64,000 nt of DNA. It comes from Bubalus kerabau (Eukaryota > Chordata > Mammalia > Artiodactyla > Bovidae). How positions within the stretch are numbered: position 1 is the first letter of the stretch; every line of letters starts with the position of its first letter. The stretch spans positions 40,573,001-40,637,000 of the forward strand of contig NC_073630.1 of NCBI RefSeq assembly GCF_029407905.1, read 5' to 3'. This document shows, one piece after another, positions 35,111 through 44,977 of the stretch. Made by a program: the position numbers and the translations under genes. The notes beneath the pieces are model-generated. The model was not told where the DNA came from. It ran no database searches and saw only the letters and a program-made list of their open reading frames with translations.

Positions 35111-35355
35111 AGGAAAATAGATGAATATATTGTGGGAAGTATTTAAACAATAGATATATGTATTTTCAAAACAGTATCTCCACTTCCTAAACCTATACTT
35201 CCCAGACATTGCTGCCATTTGGGGTCATATCTTTCTAAAGGTTTTTCTCCATGATTACATGCATAGGTGGGTACAAATAGAAATACACAATTTTGTTTCG
35301 TGAGGATATGTGTGTGTGTCTCTGTCTACATGTGTGCATTTTAACATAAAAAATA

Positions 35356-35541
35356 AGGTCACTCAGTTGTGTCTGACTCTTTGCGACCCCATGGAATATA
35401 CAGTCCATGGAATTCTCCAGGCCAGAATACTGGAGTGGGTAGCCATTCCCTTCTCCACGGGATCTTCCCAACCCAGGGACTGAACCCAGGTCTCCTGCAT
35501 TGCAGGCGGATTCTTTACCAGCTGAGCCACCAGGGAAGCCC
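35356..35541 (-). mobile_element. Bov-tA SINE (left arm of an inverted pair)
   Basis: A reverse-oriented Bov-tA is slightly shortened in the middle. It faces the + strand Bov-tA that starts 56 bases to the right. Confidence 0.88.
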
Positions 35542-35596
35542 AGTGAACTTATATTCACTGGGGAGGTAGGAGACAGGGGACCTCTGGGTCAGACAC

Positions 35597-35813
35597 AGTT
35601 TCCCAGGGGGTGCAGTGGTAAAGAACCCACCTGCAATGCAGGAGACGCAGGACACGTGGATTCAATCCCTGGATCAGGAAGATCCCCTGGAGAAGGAAAT
35701 GGCAACCCATTCCAGTATTCTTGCCTAGGAAAGCCCATGGAAAGAGGAGCCTGGCAGGCTGTAGTCCATGAGGTGACAAAGAGTTAGCCACAACCGAGTG
35801 AGCACACACACAG
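35597..35813 (+). mobile_element. Bov-tA SINE (right arm of an inverted pair)
   Basis: A + strand copy runs from 'tttcccagggggtgcagtgg' to a short CA-rich tail. With the element at 35356-35541 it forms a long imperfect inverted repeat. Confidence 0.88.
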
Positions 35814-35828
35814 GACCAGATATCAGGT

Positions 35829-36422
35829 GTTTGTCAAGCAGAGTAAAATTCAAGCTTTGTTCTCACCCAGACACTTCAAGGACAAAGCTAGTGGCAAAAG
35901 CTGAGCTCTGCTAAAGTAAAGAGATAAGGTGCCCACTCCTGAGGTCAAGGAAGACTTCCCTGTCTACACATGTACAGGAAAGCTTCTTGGGGGTCTAAAA
36001 AGGGAGGGGTCCCCACCCCATAAGTGTGGACATGCATCCATAGGCCTCTGCAGTGGGATCTATCTTAGAAAAATATTGTGCTCCGCAAGGACTCTCTTGG
36101 AGAGGGTCCTAGGACCAATCAGATGTGAAGAGAGAAACAAGATGATTGGTTAAATATATACAAAGACCCGGAAGGACCGCCCTATATAAGGGATTTGCAG
36201 CACCTTCTTAACTGTGCTCCTCCTCGCTCAGGATGCCTGCACTCCTCTCCGGGTGTGTATCTCTGCCTAGTTTCTGACTTCCTGCACTCCTCATGAGAGA
36301 GGATGCCCGGACCCTTTCTCTCTGGATGTGTATCTCTGCCCTGCTTTTGACATAAATTAACAAACAGTTTTTCAGTGTGCTTTCCCATACATTGTGTTGT
36401 ATCTCTAATAACAAACTTTGCA
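35829..36422 (+). mobile_element. LTR-like element with duplicated downstream segment
   Basis: It has promoter layout: a CCAAT box at 36115-36119, an inverted CCAAT at 36145-36149 and a TATA box (CCTATATAAGG, 36181-36191). A ~70-bp imperfect tandem duplication follows, with GGATGCC at 36231 and 36301 and TGTGTATCTCTGCC in each unit. This suits a retroviral LTR. The ends are uncertain, and a canonical AATAAA and a target-site duplication were not found. Confidence 0.5.
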
Positions 36423-36504
36423 CATGTTTTTACAGCTTTTGCCTTCTTGAAACAGTCTTGCTTTCAAATCAGGGAAAACCAAAGGGCCATTTTGCTTCTA
36501 GCCT

Positions 36505-36595
36505 CTAGCCCCTGGCAGTCTAATGGCTAGGATTCCTAGTTTTCATCCAGGTTACCCAGGTTCAATTCTTGGGCAGGGAACTAAGATCTCTCTTC
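36505..36595 (+). mobile_element. CHR SINE fragment
   Basis: The decayed + strand head and box 'tctaatggctaggattcc' lead to 'cagggaactaagatctc'. There is no A-tail. Confidence 0.6.
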
Positions 36596-36599
36596 AAGA

Positions 36600-36912
36600 C
36601 CACTCACTGCTCTTCCTCCAAGATCAATATTCTTGTGTTAATTAGCATCTTGTTTTTTATAATTGACGTGTCTTGGAGACCTTTCTTTGTCATGATAGTA
36701 CACATATTTCTATTTCACTCCTTTTTAACTATTACATAATAGTCTATTGTACACATATGCTACATTTTGTTTAACCATACCTTTATTGGTAAATGTGTGT
36801 GTGTGTGTGTGTGCTCAGTTGCTTGGTCATGTCTGACTCTTTGTGACCCCATGGTCTGTAGCCCACCAGGCTCCTCTGTCCATGGCATTTTCCCAGCAAA
36901 AATTCTGGAATA
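36600..36912 (-). mobile_element. L1 fragment followed by a truncated Bov-tA with (TG)n
   Basis: 36600-36795 resembles antisense L1 sequence ('ttactacataatagtctatt'-like with 'ttaaccatacctttattgg'). From 36796 a TG run leads into a reverse Bov-tA that stops at about 36912 without its head. Confidence 0.6.
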
Positions 36913-37204
36913 TTTAAGTTCTAATTTGCCTCGTTGCTTCTTTCCTTTCCATGTTGAATTACTATTGTCTTAATATTACATTTAATAACATAAAATTACG
37001 TGTTGCATGAAACACAGGAGGAAACTTAAAAATTAAATTTGTGTTACCTTCTCTCAGAAAAGCAGTGTTTCTTAAATTAGAATCATTTAGACTTACCTTA
37101 ATGGAAACAATGGCTTCATTTACTTCTTAGGCAAGGACTTATGTAATGTTTATTGTTCTGGAATAAATGGCAATTATGAGAGTTTGAGCCCAATTATTCT
37201 GAGC

Positions 37205-37412
37205 TTTGCCTCCCTGGTGGCTCAGGTGTTAAAGAATCCAACTACAATGCGGGAGACTAAGGTTCGATCTCTGGGTCGGGAAGATCCCCTGGAGAAGGGA
37301 ATGGCAACCCACTCCAGTATCCTTGCGTAGGAAATCCCATGGACAGAGGAGCCTGGCAGGCTACAGTCCATGGGGTCGCAAAGAGTCAGACACAACTGAG
37401 TGACTAACACTT
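37205..37412 (+). mobile_element. Bov-tA SINE
   Basis: A + strand copy runs from 'tgcctccctggtggctcagg' to 'cacaactgagtgactaac'. Confidence 0.88.
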
Positions 37413-37414
37413 TG

Positions 37415-38702
37415 ACATTTCGACTTGCTATGAGTTCACTTAATCACCTTAACTGAGTTGACCATGGGTCTTTATCAGTAGGGAGTAAGGATCCATTATC
37501 CACGATCTGCAATCCATTGACTGCCTGACCTGTGCTTAGGTATGCACCATAGAGAGGAAAATTAGCACTTGATTCCAAAGAGGACTTCTGGCAAGGTTGA
37601 TTTAGTAATCAGCATTTCAGGTATCTCTTAATATTGTTATGTCAACTCTAAGGAATGCATTATTGTTACCGCAGGTTTATATTGAGAAGTCTTGGATTAA
37701 AAAAAAAAAAAAAACACGTCACGGCTGGTAAAGAATGGAGCCAGAAGCTCTTAGTATATGTCATATTTTGTCACTTGACATGCTTCATGTTTTCAGAATA
37801 TGAAATACCTGTTTAATGCAGCCTTAACTTCCTATTATACTTCTGGGTTAGGAAAGAGAACATTAGAAGGATGGTGTGTTCCAAATAAAACCCCTCTCCA
37901 AATCCCTAGTGGGCTTTTGCAATGCAACCTAACATTGTCTGTGCTCGGTTTCTTTCACTTCCTTTCTGAATTAGTGTTATCTTCCTGCTTGCACTCTTTT
38001 GCTAGAAGGCAGAGCTTGTAAAAGGAGACCACATTATGTCAGACGTAGCAGAAGACAGGAAGTTTACACAGAAGAAAACTGTTTGCTCAAATTGCTTTAA
38101 ATAGTCCTTATTAAAGTTGCAGTTAGTGTCAGAGATACTGTCGTCGGGATTCTATCGCACAAAAAGGATATCTCTGACACGTGAATTTTTCCTTTTCCCA
38201 TCTCCTTGCCAGGAACGCCAGAAAAAGATCTCAGACTGGTTAGAAGCATTAGGTTGTCAGTTTGAATCCGAGTGATGGAGAAGGAACTGTGGTTAATAAC
38301 CAGCTAACAATGGAGAAAAAAGGAAGTCAATTAGATATGAGAACTGGACATTTTCCCAAGACTAGCTTGTTTGGAAAGCCTCAGTCTTTCTGGTAGTTGC
38401 AGGGGGCTGATAAGGTTCCTCTCTGATACTTTCTCTTGTGCCTTGAAAGATGGCAGGAAGGGAAGCTCCTGGACTGTTAATAGATGCGGCTCTTGCTTGA
38501 AGTTTCTATGAGAAAGCCGACAAGAGTCGAAATCTTCTCTGTATCCCCACTGCCTCTCTACAGAGGTTTGGGCTGTTTTCCTTCCAACATCACAGATCAT
38601 AACTGAGGTGAGTTGTCTGTTTTTGTTTTTCAAATGTTCGTACTGAGTGGAGAGTCTTGATTCTTTTTCGGTGTGTGCTTTAATGAGTGTGTCATTTTAA
38701 AA
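37415..38702. other. Unique DNA with an A-run, a hairpin and a candidate exon
   Basis: An A-run lies at 37699-37714. A hairpin with perfect 12-bp arms lies at 38126-38180. A splice acceptor after a good polypyrimidine tract (TTGCCAG at 38206-38212) opens a short frame to a stop at 38273-38275, and a consensus donor (CTGAG|GTGAGT) starts at 38608. An exon at 38213-38607 is possible but unsupported by any recognised protein. Confidence 0.3.
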
Positions 38703-38840
38703 TGGTACTTCTCAAACTTGAATGTGCATACGAACCTGAAGATCTTGTTTAAAAGCAGCAGAATTCAGTGGATCTAGGGTGGCTTGAGATTCTGCATTTC
38801 TGAGGAGTGCCCAGATGACCTCAGTGCTGCTGGCCCATGA
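38703..38840 (+). repeat. MER5-type DNA transposon relic
   Basis: It has MER5A-like phrases: 'acttctcaaacttgaatgtg', 'gagattctgcatttctgagg' and 'gtgctgctggcccatgaaac'. Confidence 0.7.
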
Positions 38841-38844
38841 AACA

Positions 38845-40370
38845 GAGTAATAACAGCTTAAAACCTTCTAGGTTTATTGCTCTGTAGGGCAAGCAGTTGG
38901 GAGATGTTGGCAGAATAAAGGTGTCTGGCTGAGCACATGATTTGTGTAGAGCGCCTGGAAGGAAAATGAGACACTGTCAGTGCCCAGATTGACTTGCTTT
39001 GATGGACTAGCTCAGAGTTTTGGGGGTTGTGTTAAATAGTTCCTAGATGTGGTAAGCCATGTCACCCCAAGTGAGATAGAATGTTGGTCTGCTCCTTAGA
39101 TTGCATGGACCACTTTGAGCAGAGCCAGAAATATTTTTGCAGTTTGGGGAATAGTAGTCATATCATGCCTTAACTGGGGTAACTAGTGGTCACTTGAATA
39201 TTTCAGCTTCGATTGAAAATTATGCATCTAGAAAAATAACTGATGTCTTCCTCCTCCCATTTGGAGGTTAAGGTTGTGAGGCATATGCATCTATGATATG
39301 ATTTAAAGTCAATTTGAGTAAGGAATATAATTGATATGTTTTATCATCTTGTGAGAGTATTCCTCTTTAAATTGAATAGCTCCCTGCCCTAAATGGTACG
39401 TATTTATCTGAAAGTTGCTTTTAATCCAAAAGTGCCAAGCCAAGAAGGAAAAAAATAAATAATAGGAAGTGTGCCTTGCTGAGGGTAGAAAACAGTAGTG
39501 GGATAAAAACAGGGAAAGAAAGGAAAGTGATGGCCGTGGAAGTCAAGTTTGCGAAATGAATAAAAGAAACCCCAGCCTGAAAATAGGATTCTTTTTCCCA
39601 CATGCATGGGAGTTTTTCTAGAGTGGTAGTTTGTGTCTTCCTCAGCTAGAGAAATGTGCTTAAGATAGAATAGGCAAATTAAAATTTGTGTTGTTTTAAA
39701 GTACATGCTGAAACTATTTGTCATTGAGTCAAGGATAGTCAGTGGAATCAAAGGTCAGTGGCATGAACAGACCTGGTGAGGCCCAGTATGAATCCATTTA
39801 AACCATCTCAGACAGAGGGGAATTGCTTCTGTTTGAAATAAGCTTCAGATAACTGTCCTTTCTATTATGGAGTATAACAGAGGAATTACATACAAGTTTA
39901 ACAACCTATATGGCTACTGTTCTGACCAATCAGAACAGTAGCTACTGTAAACAGCCCATATAATGGCAAACCACTTGTAGGCAGTAAGAAGTACATGGGG
40001 TTGAACATCAGCCTAAGCTAGGTTTTCATGAACTTTTATTGGGGGGAGAAATTGTAAAGCTACATATGAGTTCAGAGACATATAACCTATAACATATTCA
40101 GAGTTCAGAGACAGCATCTGTCTAGCATCTGTCAGCACGTTAGCCCTGTTCTCTCCAGTGAGGCCACTTCCCTGTCTTTCCAAGCCCAGAGCAACCTTTC
40201 ATTCTGGCTGTGTATCTCCTGCAACCTTCACTAAAGAAAGTAGGGTTCTCTTAAGTCATTGTAGGTGACTCAAAAGTCCTATCCATTCCCTGAGTAGAGG
40301 GAAAATGCCTATACTCTTTTGTAAAGAGATACTGCAGAAAATGAAATGATCACCATGCTATCCTTCCATA
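38845..40370. other. Unique intergenic DNA with an unusual hairpin
   Basis: No gene was recognised. A compact nested palindrome lies at 39907-39962 (see findings). The open frames at 39404-39751 (minus) have no family features. Confidence 0.4.
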
Positions 40371-40530
40371 CAAAGCATCGTCACATACTTTACCTTGCTT
40401 GATTTTTCACAACTATCATGGGGATATGTCATGTCAAGGGGATTTTTGTTTTTACCTATAATGGAGGAAAATGAAGTTCTTGTTAAGCGATTTGTGAGAA
40501 GGCACACAGCCAGTTAGTGGGTGTATTGAA
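40370..40530 (-). repeat. MIR-like remnant
   Basis: It resembles reverse-complement MIR with 'ggcacacagccagttagtgg' near its right end. Confidence 0.5.
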
Positions 40531-40787
40531 ATTAAACTCGCTTGTTTGCTCTAAGTTCAGGTTTATCCTGTACTTTTCTTCATCTTCCCAAGCATCCCCT
40601 CAAGACCTATGACAGCCCTTATTGTTCTCTACTAGAGTTCATTGGCTTTCCCTGTAAAAATTTGAAACCTTTGTGCCTTAAAAAGAATCCTTTTTCTACT
40701 TGTTTTGTCAAAATTTTTAGTGTGTTTGTCACAACCTTTATATCCATTAAAACCTTTAGTTCCCAGGGGTAAACATTTTAGAGGAGG

Positions 40788-40965
40788 GCTTCTAAACTTT
40801 ATTTTGACTGAAAATTACCTGGGGAGTTTGCTAAAACACAGATTTCTGGGTCCTAACTTGAGAGAGCTGATTCAGTAGATCTAGGACTAGGCCTAGAATT
40901 CACATGCCTAAAAGCTGCCAGGTGATTTTAATGCTACCAACCAGAGAGCATGCTTTGAGACTACA
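40788..40965 (+). repeat. MER5A DNA transposon relic
   Basis: It has the MER5A layout: 'aaaattacctggggagtttg', 'ctgattcagtagatctagg' and 'gcatgctttgagact'. Confidence 0.75.
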
Positions 40966-40979
40966 GGCATAGCTTCAGT

Positions 40980-41283
40980 CAGTATCTTGAAATAACACAT
41001 TTCTGGTTTAGATTCCACATATGTGATATCATATGGTGTTTGTCTTTCTCTTTCTGACTTATTTCACTTAGTGTAATAATCTCTAGGCTCATCTGTGTAG
41101 CTGCAGATGACATTATTTCATTCTTTTTTATGGTTGAGTAGTAGTCTATGGTATATGTGCACCACATCTTCTTTATGTCTTCATCTGGACATTTAGGTTG
41201 TTTCCATGTCTTGGCTATTGTGAATAGTGCTGCTAGGGGTGCATGTTTCTTTTTAGATTATAGTTTTGTCTGAATATATGCCT
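40980..41283 (-). mobile_element. L1 LINE fragment (ORF2 C-terminal part)
   Basis: The minus strand encodes a stretch resembling the L1 ORF2 C-terminus, with STIKKNEIMSSAATQM and SQKEKDKHHMI segments. It is truncated and followed by a Bov-tA. Confidence 0.75.
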
Positions 41284-41284
41284 A

Positions 41285-41486
41285 AGAGTGTCCGACTCTT
41301 TGTGACCCCATGAACTGTAGCCCACCAGATCCTCTGTCTGTGGGATTTCCCAGACAAGAATACTGGAGTGGGTTACCATTTTCTTCTCCAGCAGATCTTC
41401 CTGACCCAGGGATCAGACTCTCACCTCTTACATCTCTTGCATTGGCAGGAAGGTTCTTTCCCACTAGCGCCACCTGGGAAGCTCCA
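41285..41486 (-). mobile_element. Bov-tA SINE
   Basis: The reverse-oriented copy lies directly against the L1 fragment and its tail is missing. Confidence 0.85.
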
Positions 41487-41661
41487 ATGGTGGGGGGTGT
41501 AAAAAAAAAACTCAGATGATCAAGAGGATATATTAGTAAATGTCACGAAGCCTCCTTCTCCAGGTATCCCATCAATGGGTCCATATACAAAGTAGCCATG
41601 GCAGCATAGAAGAAAGTGTGAGCTAATAATAAAGTTTTCACTTCCCTAAGAGGCTGCTGTT

Positions 41662-41873
41662 CTTGTTTTTCAGTTGCTAAGCTGTGTCTGACTCTTGGTG
41701 ACCCCATGGACTGTAGCCCACCAGGCTCCTCTGTCCATGGGATTTTCCAGGCAAGAATACTGGAGTGGGTAGCCATTCCCTTCTCCAGGGATCTTCCCAA
41801 CCTAGGGATCAAACCCAGTTCTTCCACATTGCAGGCAGATTCTTTCCTGGCTGAGCCACCAGGGAAACCCACA
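41662..41873 (-). mobile_element. Bov-tA SINE
   Basis: A reverse-oriented full copy runs from the 'ttcagttgctaagctgtgtc' region to 'gagccaccagggaaaccc'. Confidence 0.88.
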
Positions 41874-42009
41874 GCATTGGGTACATGCCTTAAACCAGCA
41901 GCCAGTAATACAGAGCCAGAACGTGTGGCTGTGGGGAACACTGAGAGAAATAATTCCTCCATCCACACTGGCTGCCTAGGTGCTTCTCTCACATGCTAGA
42001 CATACTCCT

Positions 42010-42243
42010 GCCTCCATTTCCTTTGCCTAAATGTTTTCCTCTGGTCTATTTAAAATTGCAAAACCTTCCTTTGCCTTCTAGACTACCACTTCCTTCACCA
42101 TGTGCCTCTCTCCAGGACTTCTCACCTCTAACATACTAGACTATCTAGATTGAGTTACTGTTTATTATCTGTCTTCTTCCAAGACCAGGGTTCTGTTTCA
42201 TTCACTGTTCTATCCTCAATATCTAACATTGTGCCTGAAACAT
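42010..42243 (+). repeat. L2 LINE fragment
   Basis: Decayed L2 3' sequence ends '...attgtgcctgaaacat' and continues as 'agtaggtaga' after the SINE at 42244. The same element was thus split by the insertion. Confidence 0.65.
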
Positions 42244-42456
42244 GCCTTGTTGGTGTTTAGTCGCTAAGTCGTATCCGACTCTTTTGTGACTCCGTGGACT
42301 ATAGCCTGCCAGGCTCCTCTGTCCATGGGATTTTGCAGGCAAGAATACTGGAGTTGACTACCAATTCCTTCTCTAGGGGATCTTTCTGACCAGGGATCGA
42401 ACCCATGTCTCCTGCATTGGCAGGCAAATTCTTACCACTGAGCCAACTGGGAAGCC
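42244..42456 (-). mobile_element. Bov-tA SINE inserted in L2
   Basis: A reverse-oriented copy has a perfect 14-bp target-site duplication, TGTGCCTGAAACAT, at 42230-42243 and 42457-42470. Confidence 0.95.
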
Positions 42457-42967
42457 TGTGCCTGAAACATAGTAGGTAGACCAACTACATAAATACCATT
42501 AACGTTCTTGGAGAAGAGCAAACAAATGTCTCTAGTGTCTCTAGAGAAGTTCAAGGTAGGCGGAGATCAGCATGCTGGGAAAATCACCTATGTGTATACT
42601 GAATTCACTGAGAGGTAAGATAGAAGTAGTGTTTGTTAGAGAGAGCAGTAGTGTCTCAGTTACTGATAAATGGGAAAAGAGGTCACAGAGTCCAAAGATA
42701 GCAGCAGCCATGGAAAGTAGCCAGTGATGAAGTCTGGTGACCTGAAACTCAAAGCTGAGATTTGGGAGAAGTGAGTAGATGATCCACTCTGGGATGTTCA
42801 CATTTTGCAGTGATTTCTTCTCTCAAAATAAACAAGATCAGAATGTGAAATTCTCCATCGTAACCTCAAGGAAAGCACTTTTGCTTCTATAATGACTTTT
42901 TATGCTTTAATCACAAGAGGGCACCAGAGTCTAGCAAAAGATCACTTTTTTTCTTCATCTAAAGCTA

Positions 42968-43187
42968 CGTGCATGCTCTGTTGTTCAGTCGTGTCAGACA
43001 CTTTGCAACCCCATGGACTGTAGCCTGCCAGGCTCCTGTCCATGGGGATTCTTCAGGCAAGAATACTGGAGTGGGCTGCCATTTCCTACTCAGGGGATCT
43101 TCCTGATCTAGGGATAGAACCTGCATCTCCTGTGTCTCCTGCATTGGCAAGTGGATTCTTTACCACTGAGCCACCTGGGAATACCCT
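42968..43187 (-). mobile_element. Bov-tA SINE
   Basis: It has a perfect 10-bp target-site duplication, ATCTAAAGCT, at 42958-42967 and 43188-43197. Confidence 0.92.
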
Positions 43188-43198
43188 ATCTAAAGCTT

Positions 43199-43472
43199 TT
43201 TGTTGTTCTGTTGCTAAATCCGACTGCAACCCCATGGACTGCAGTAGGGCAGGCTTCTCCAACCTTCACTATGTTCCAGAGTTTGCTTGAATTCATGTCC
43301 ATTGAGTTGGTGATGCTAACTATCTCAACCTCTCGTAGCCTTCTGCTTTTGCCTTCAGTCTTTCCCAGCATCGGGGTCTTTTTTTTTTAAATGAAGTTGG
43401 CTCTTCACATTAGGTGGCCTTTAATGGAGCTTTAGTTTCAGCATCAGTCCTTCCAATGACTATTCATTGAAG
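43199..43472 (-). mobile_element. Diverged BovB LINE 3' fragment
   Basis: It reads as decayed antisense BovB terminus, with several small deletions and a T-run at about 43379-43389. It abuts the Bov-tA before it. Confidence 0.75.
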
Positions 43473-43987
43473 AAGGGGTGCAATTGATAATTACTTGGAG
43501 CCATATGTGTAAACAGGGACTTTTCCTGTGCAAACTGGGACATAAGCCCTGTACAATATGAGCATGGCCAATTTAATTATGGGATAGCTCTACACTAAGG
43601 GCTTTTATTCTCAAAATCACTACAAATGCTTATGACACACTAATAGATTAGAAAGAAAAGTGACCAAACTTGCTTTTATCTTGAAGCAAAGATCAAGAAA
43701 GGCTTTCCCCTGTACCCTACTTCCCTAATTATCTTTATTGCCTATCCTATTTTTCTCCTTAGTGTGATCTTAGTTTGATTATACCCTCAAGTAAGAGAAA
43801 TTGTTTTATCCAAAATTATCTCGATTATTTGAAAGTGGTCTAAAGTGTTCTCTAAATTCTCACAGTTCTTTTCTGCATATCTCTTATCTTCTATACTATA
43901 TATTAATTATTTATATACTTGTTTTATTCTTTTGAACATGACTCACATGCTGAGGATATGAAAAAATAGGTTTTGAAAATGGCTCTT

Positions 43988-44160
43988 TTTTTTTCCTTCC
44001 AGTTTTATTGAGATACAATTGATATAACTTAGCACTGTGTAAGTTTGAAGTATACAGCATAATGATTTGGTTGTACATCATGAAGTGATTATCACAATAA
44101 GTTTAGTCAGTATCCATCATCTCACTTATGTAGAAAATTATAAGAGTCCTGTTATTAGCA
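43988..44160 (-). repeat. L1 3' fragment
   Basis: A T-run is followed by 'ttttattgagatacaattga' and 'tttgaagtatacagcataat', as in antisense old L1 3' sequence. Confidence 0.55.
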
Positions 44161-44251
44161 TAAATTCAAAGTATGGTTGAAAGGAGATTGTGGTGAATAA
44201 CAAAAGAAGCTCCTATGAGTCTTATCACTGAATAAATTACAAGAGTTCTAG

Positions 44252-44368
44252 GGGACTTCCCTGGTGGTGGTCCAGTGGTTAAGACTCAATACTTTGAATG
44301 CAGAGGACACTTGTCAGGGAATTAAGATCCCATGCACCATGCAGTATAGCCAAAAACTTAAAAAAGTA
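44252..44368 (+). mobile_element. CHR SINE
   Basis: A + strand copy has an 11-bp duplication with one mismatch, AAGAGTTCTAG at 44241-44251 and AAGAGTTTTAG at 44369-44379. Confidence 0.85.
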
Positions 44369-44389
44369 AAGAGTTTTAGAAGCTGTGTC

Positions 44390-44945
44390 GGGAACTAAGG
44401 GCAAAGACCAAATATGTATTTCTTACTGTATTTTTTTATGTCACTCTTGAAAACATACTATCAGCTTATACTAGCTAGCCACCAGAGAATTTGAGGATGA
44501 GGGTAGTTGCCTGAGAAACCAACCATGGGATTACAGGGTTGAACTTTCAGTCTCAACCTCCAGGAGGATAGAAGGCTGAAAGTTGGGTTAATCAGTAACT
44601 GTTGACAATTGATTTAATCGATCATGCCTACGTAACGGAACTTCCCTAAAACCCCCTAATTTAAGGGAGAGTTCGGAGAGTTTCTGGATTGGTGTACACA
44701 TCAAGGTGCTGAGACATGGGGGTGCAGCCAGAGACTGCATGAAACTCTACGCTGCTTCTTCTGTCTTGGCCCTATGGATCTCTTCTATTTGGCTGTTCCT
44801 GAGTTGTATCCTTTATAATACACCAGTAAGTAAACTGTTTTCCCAATTTCTATGAGTTATTCTAACAAATTATCACACTTGAGGAGGGGATGGTGGGAAC
44901 ACCTGATTTGTAGTGGAAACCTGGGACTTGCAACTGGTGAACTGG
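44390..44945 (+). repeat. Ancient ERVL-like LTR
   Basis: It resembles an old mammalian LTR, with 'gctgttcctgagttgtatcc', 'agtaagtaaactgttttccc' and 'gaggaggggatggtgggaac' in order. The family is uncertain and no coding part is attached. Confidence 0.5.
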
Positions 44946-44977
44946 AGCAGTTTTGTAGGACTGATTCTTACTCTGTG

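Noticed and set aside
38221..38275. tRNA-like stretch 'ggttagaagc ... gtttgaatccgag'
   Set aside because: It has an A-box-like and B-box-like look but no cloverleaf pairing of acceptor or anticodon arms that I can draw.
41285..43472. Direct-repeat array resembling a CRISPR
   Set aside because: The recurring units are separate Bov-tA SINE copies with their own target-site duplications. Spacing is irregular and the organism is a mammal.
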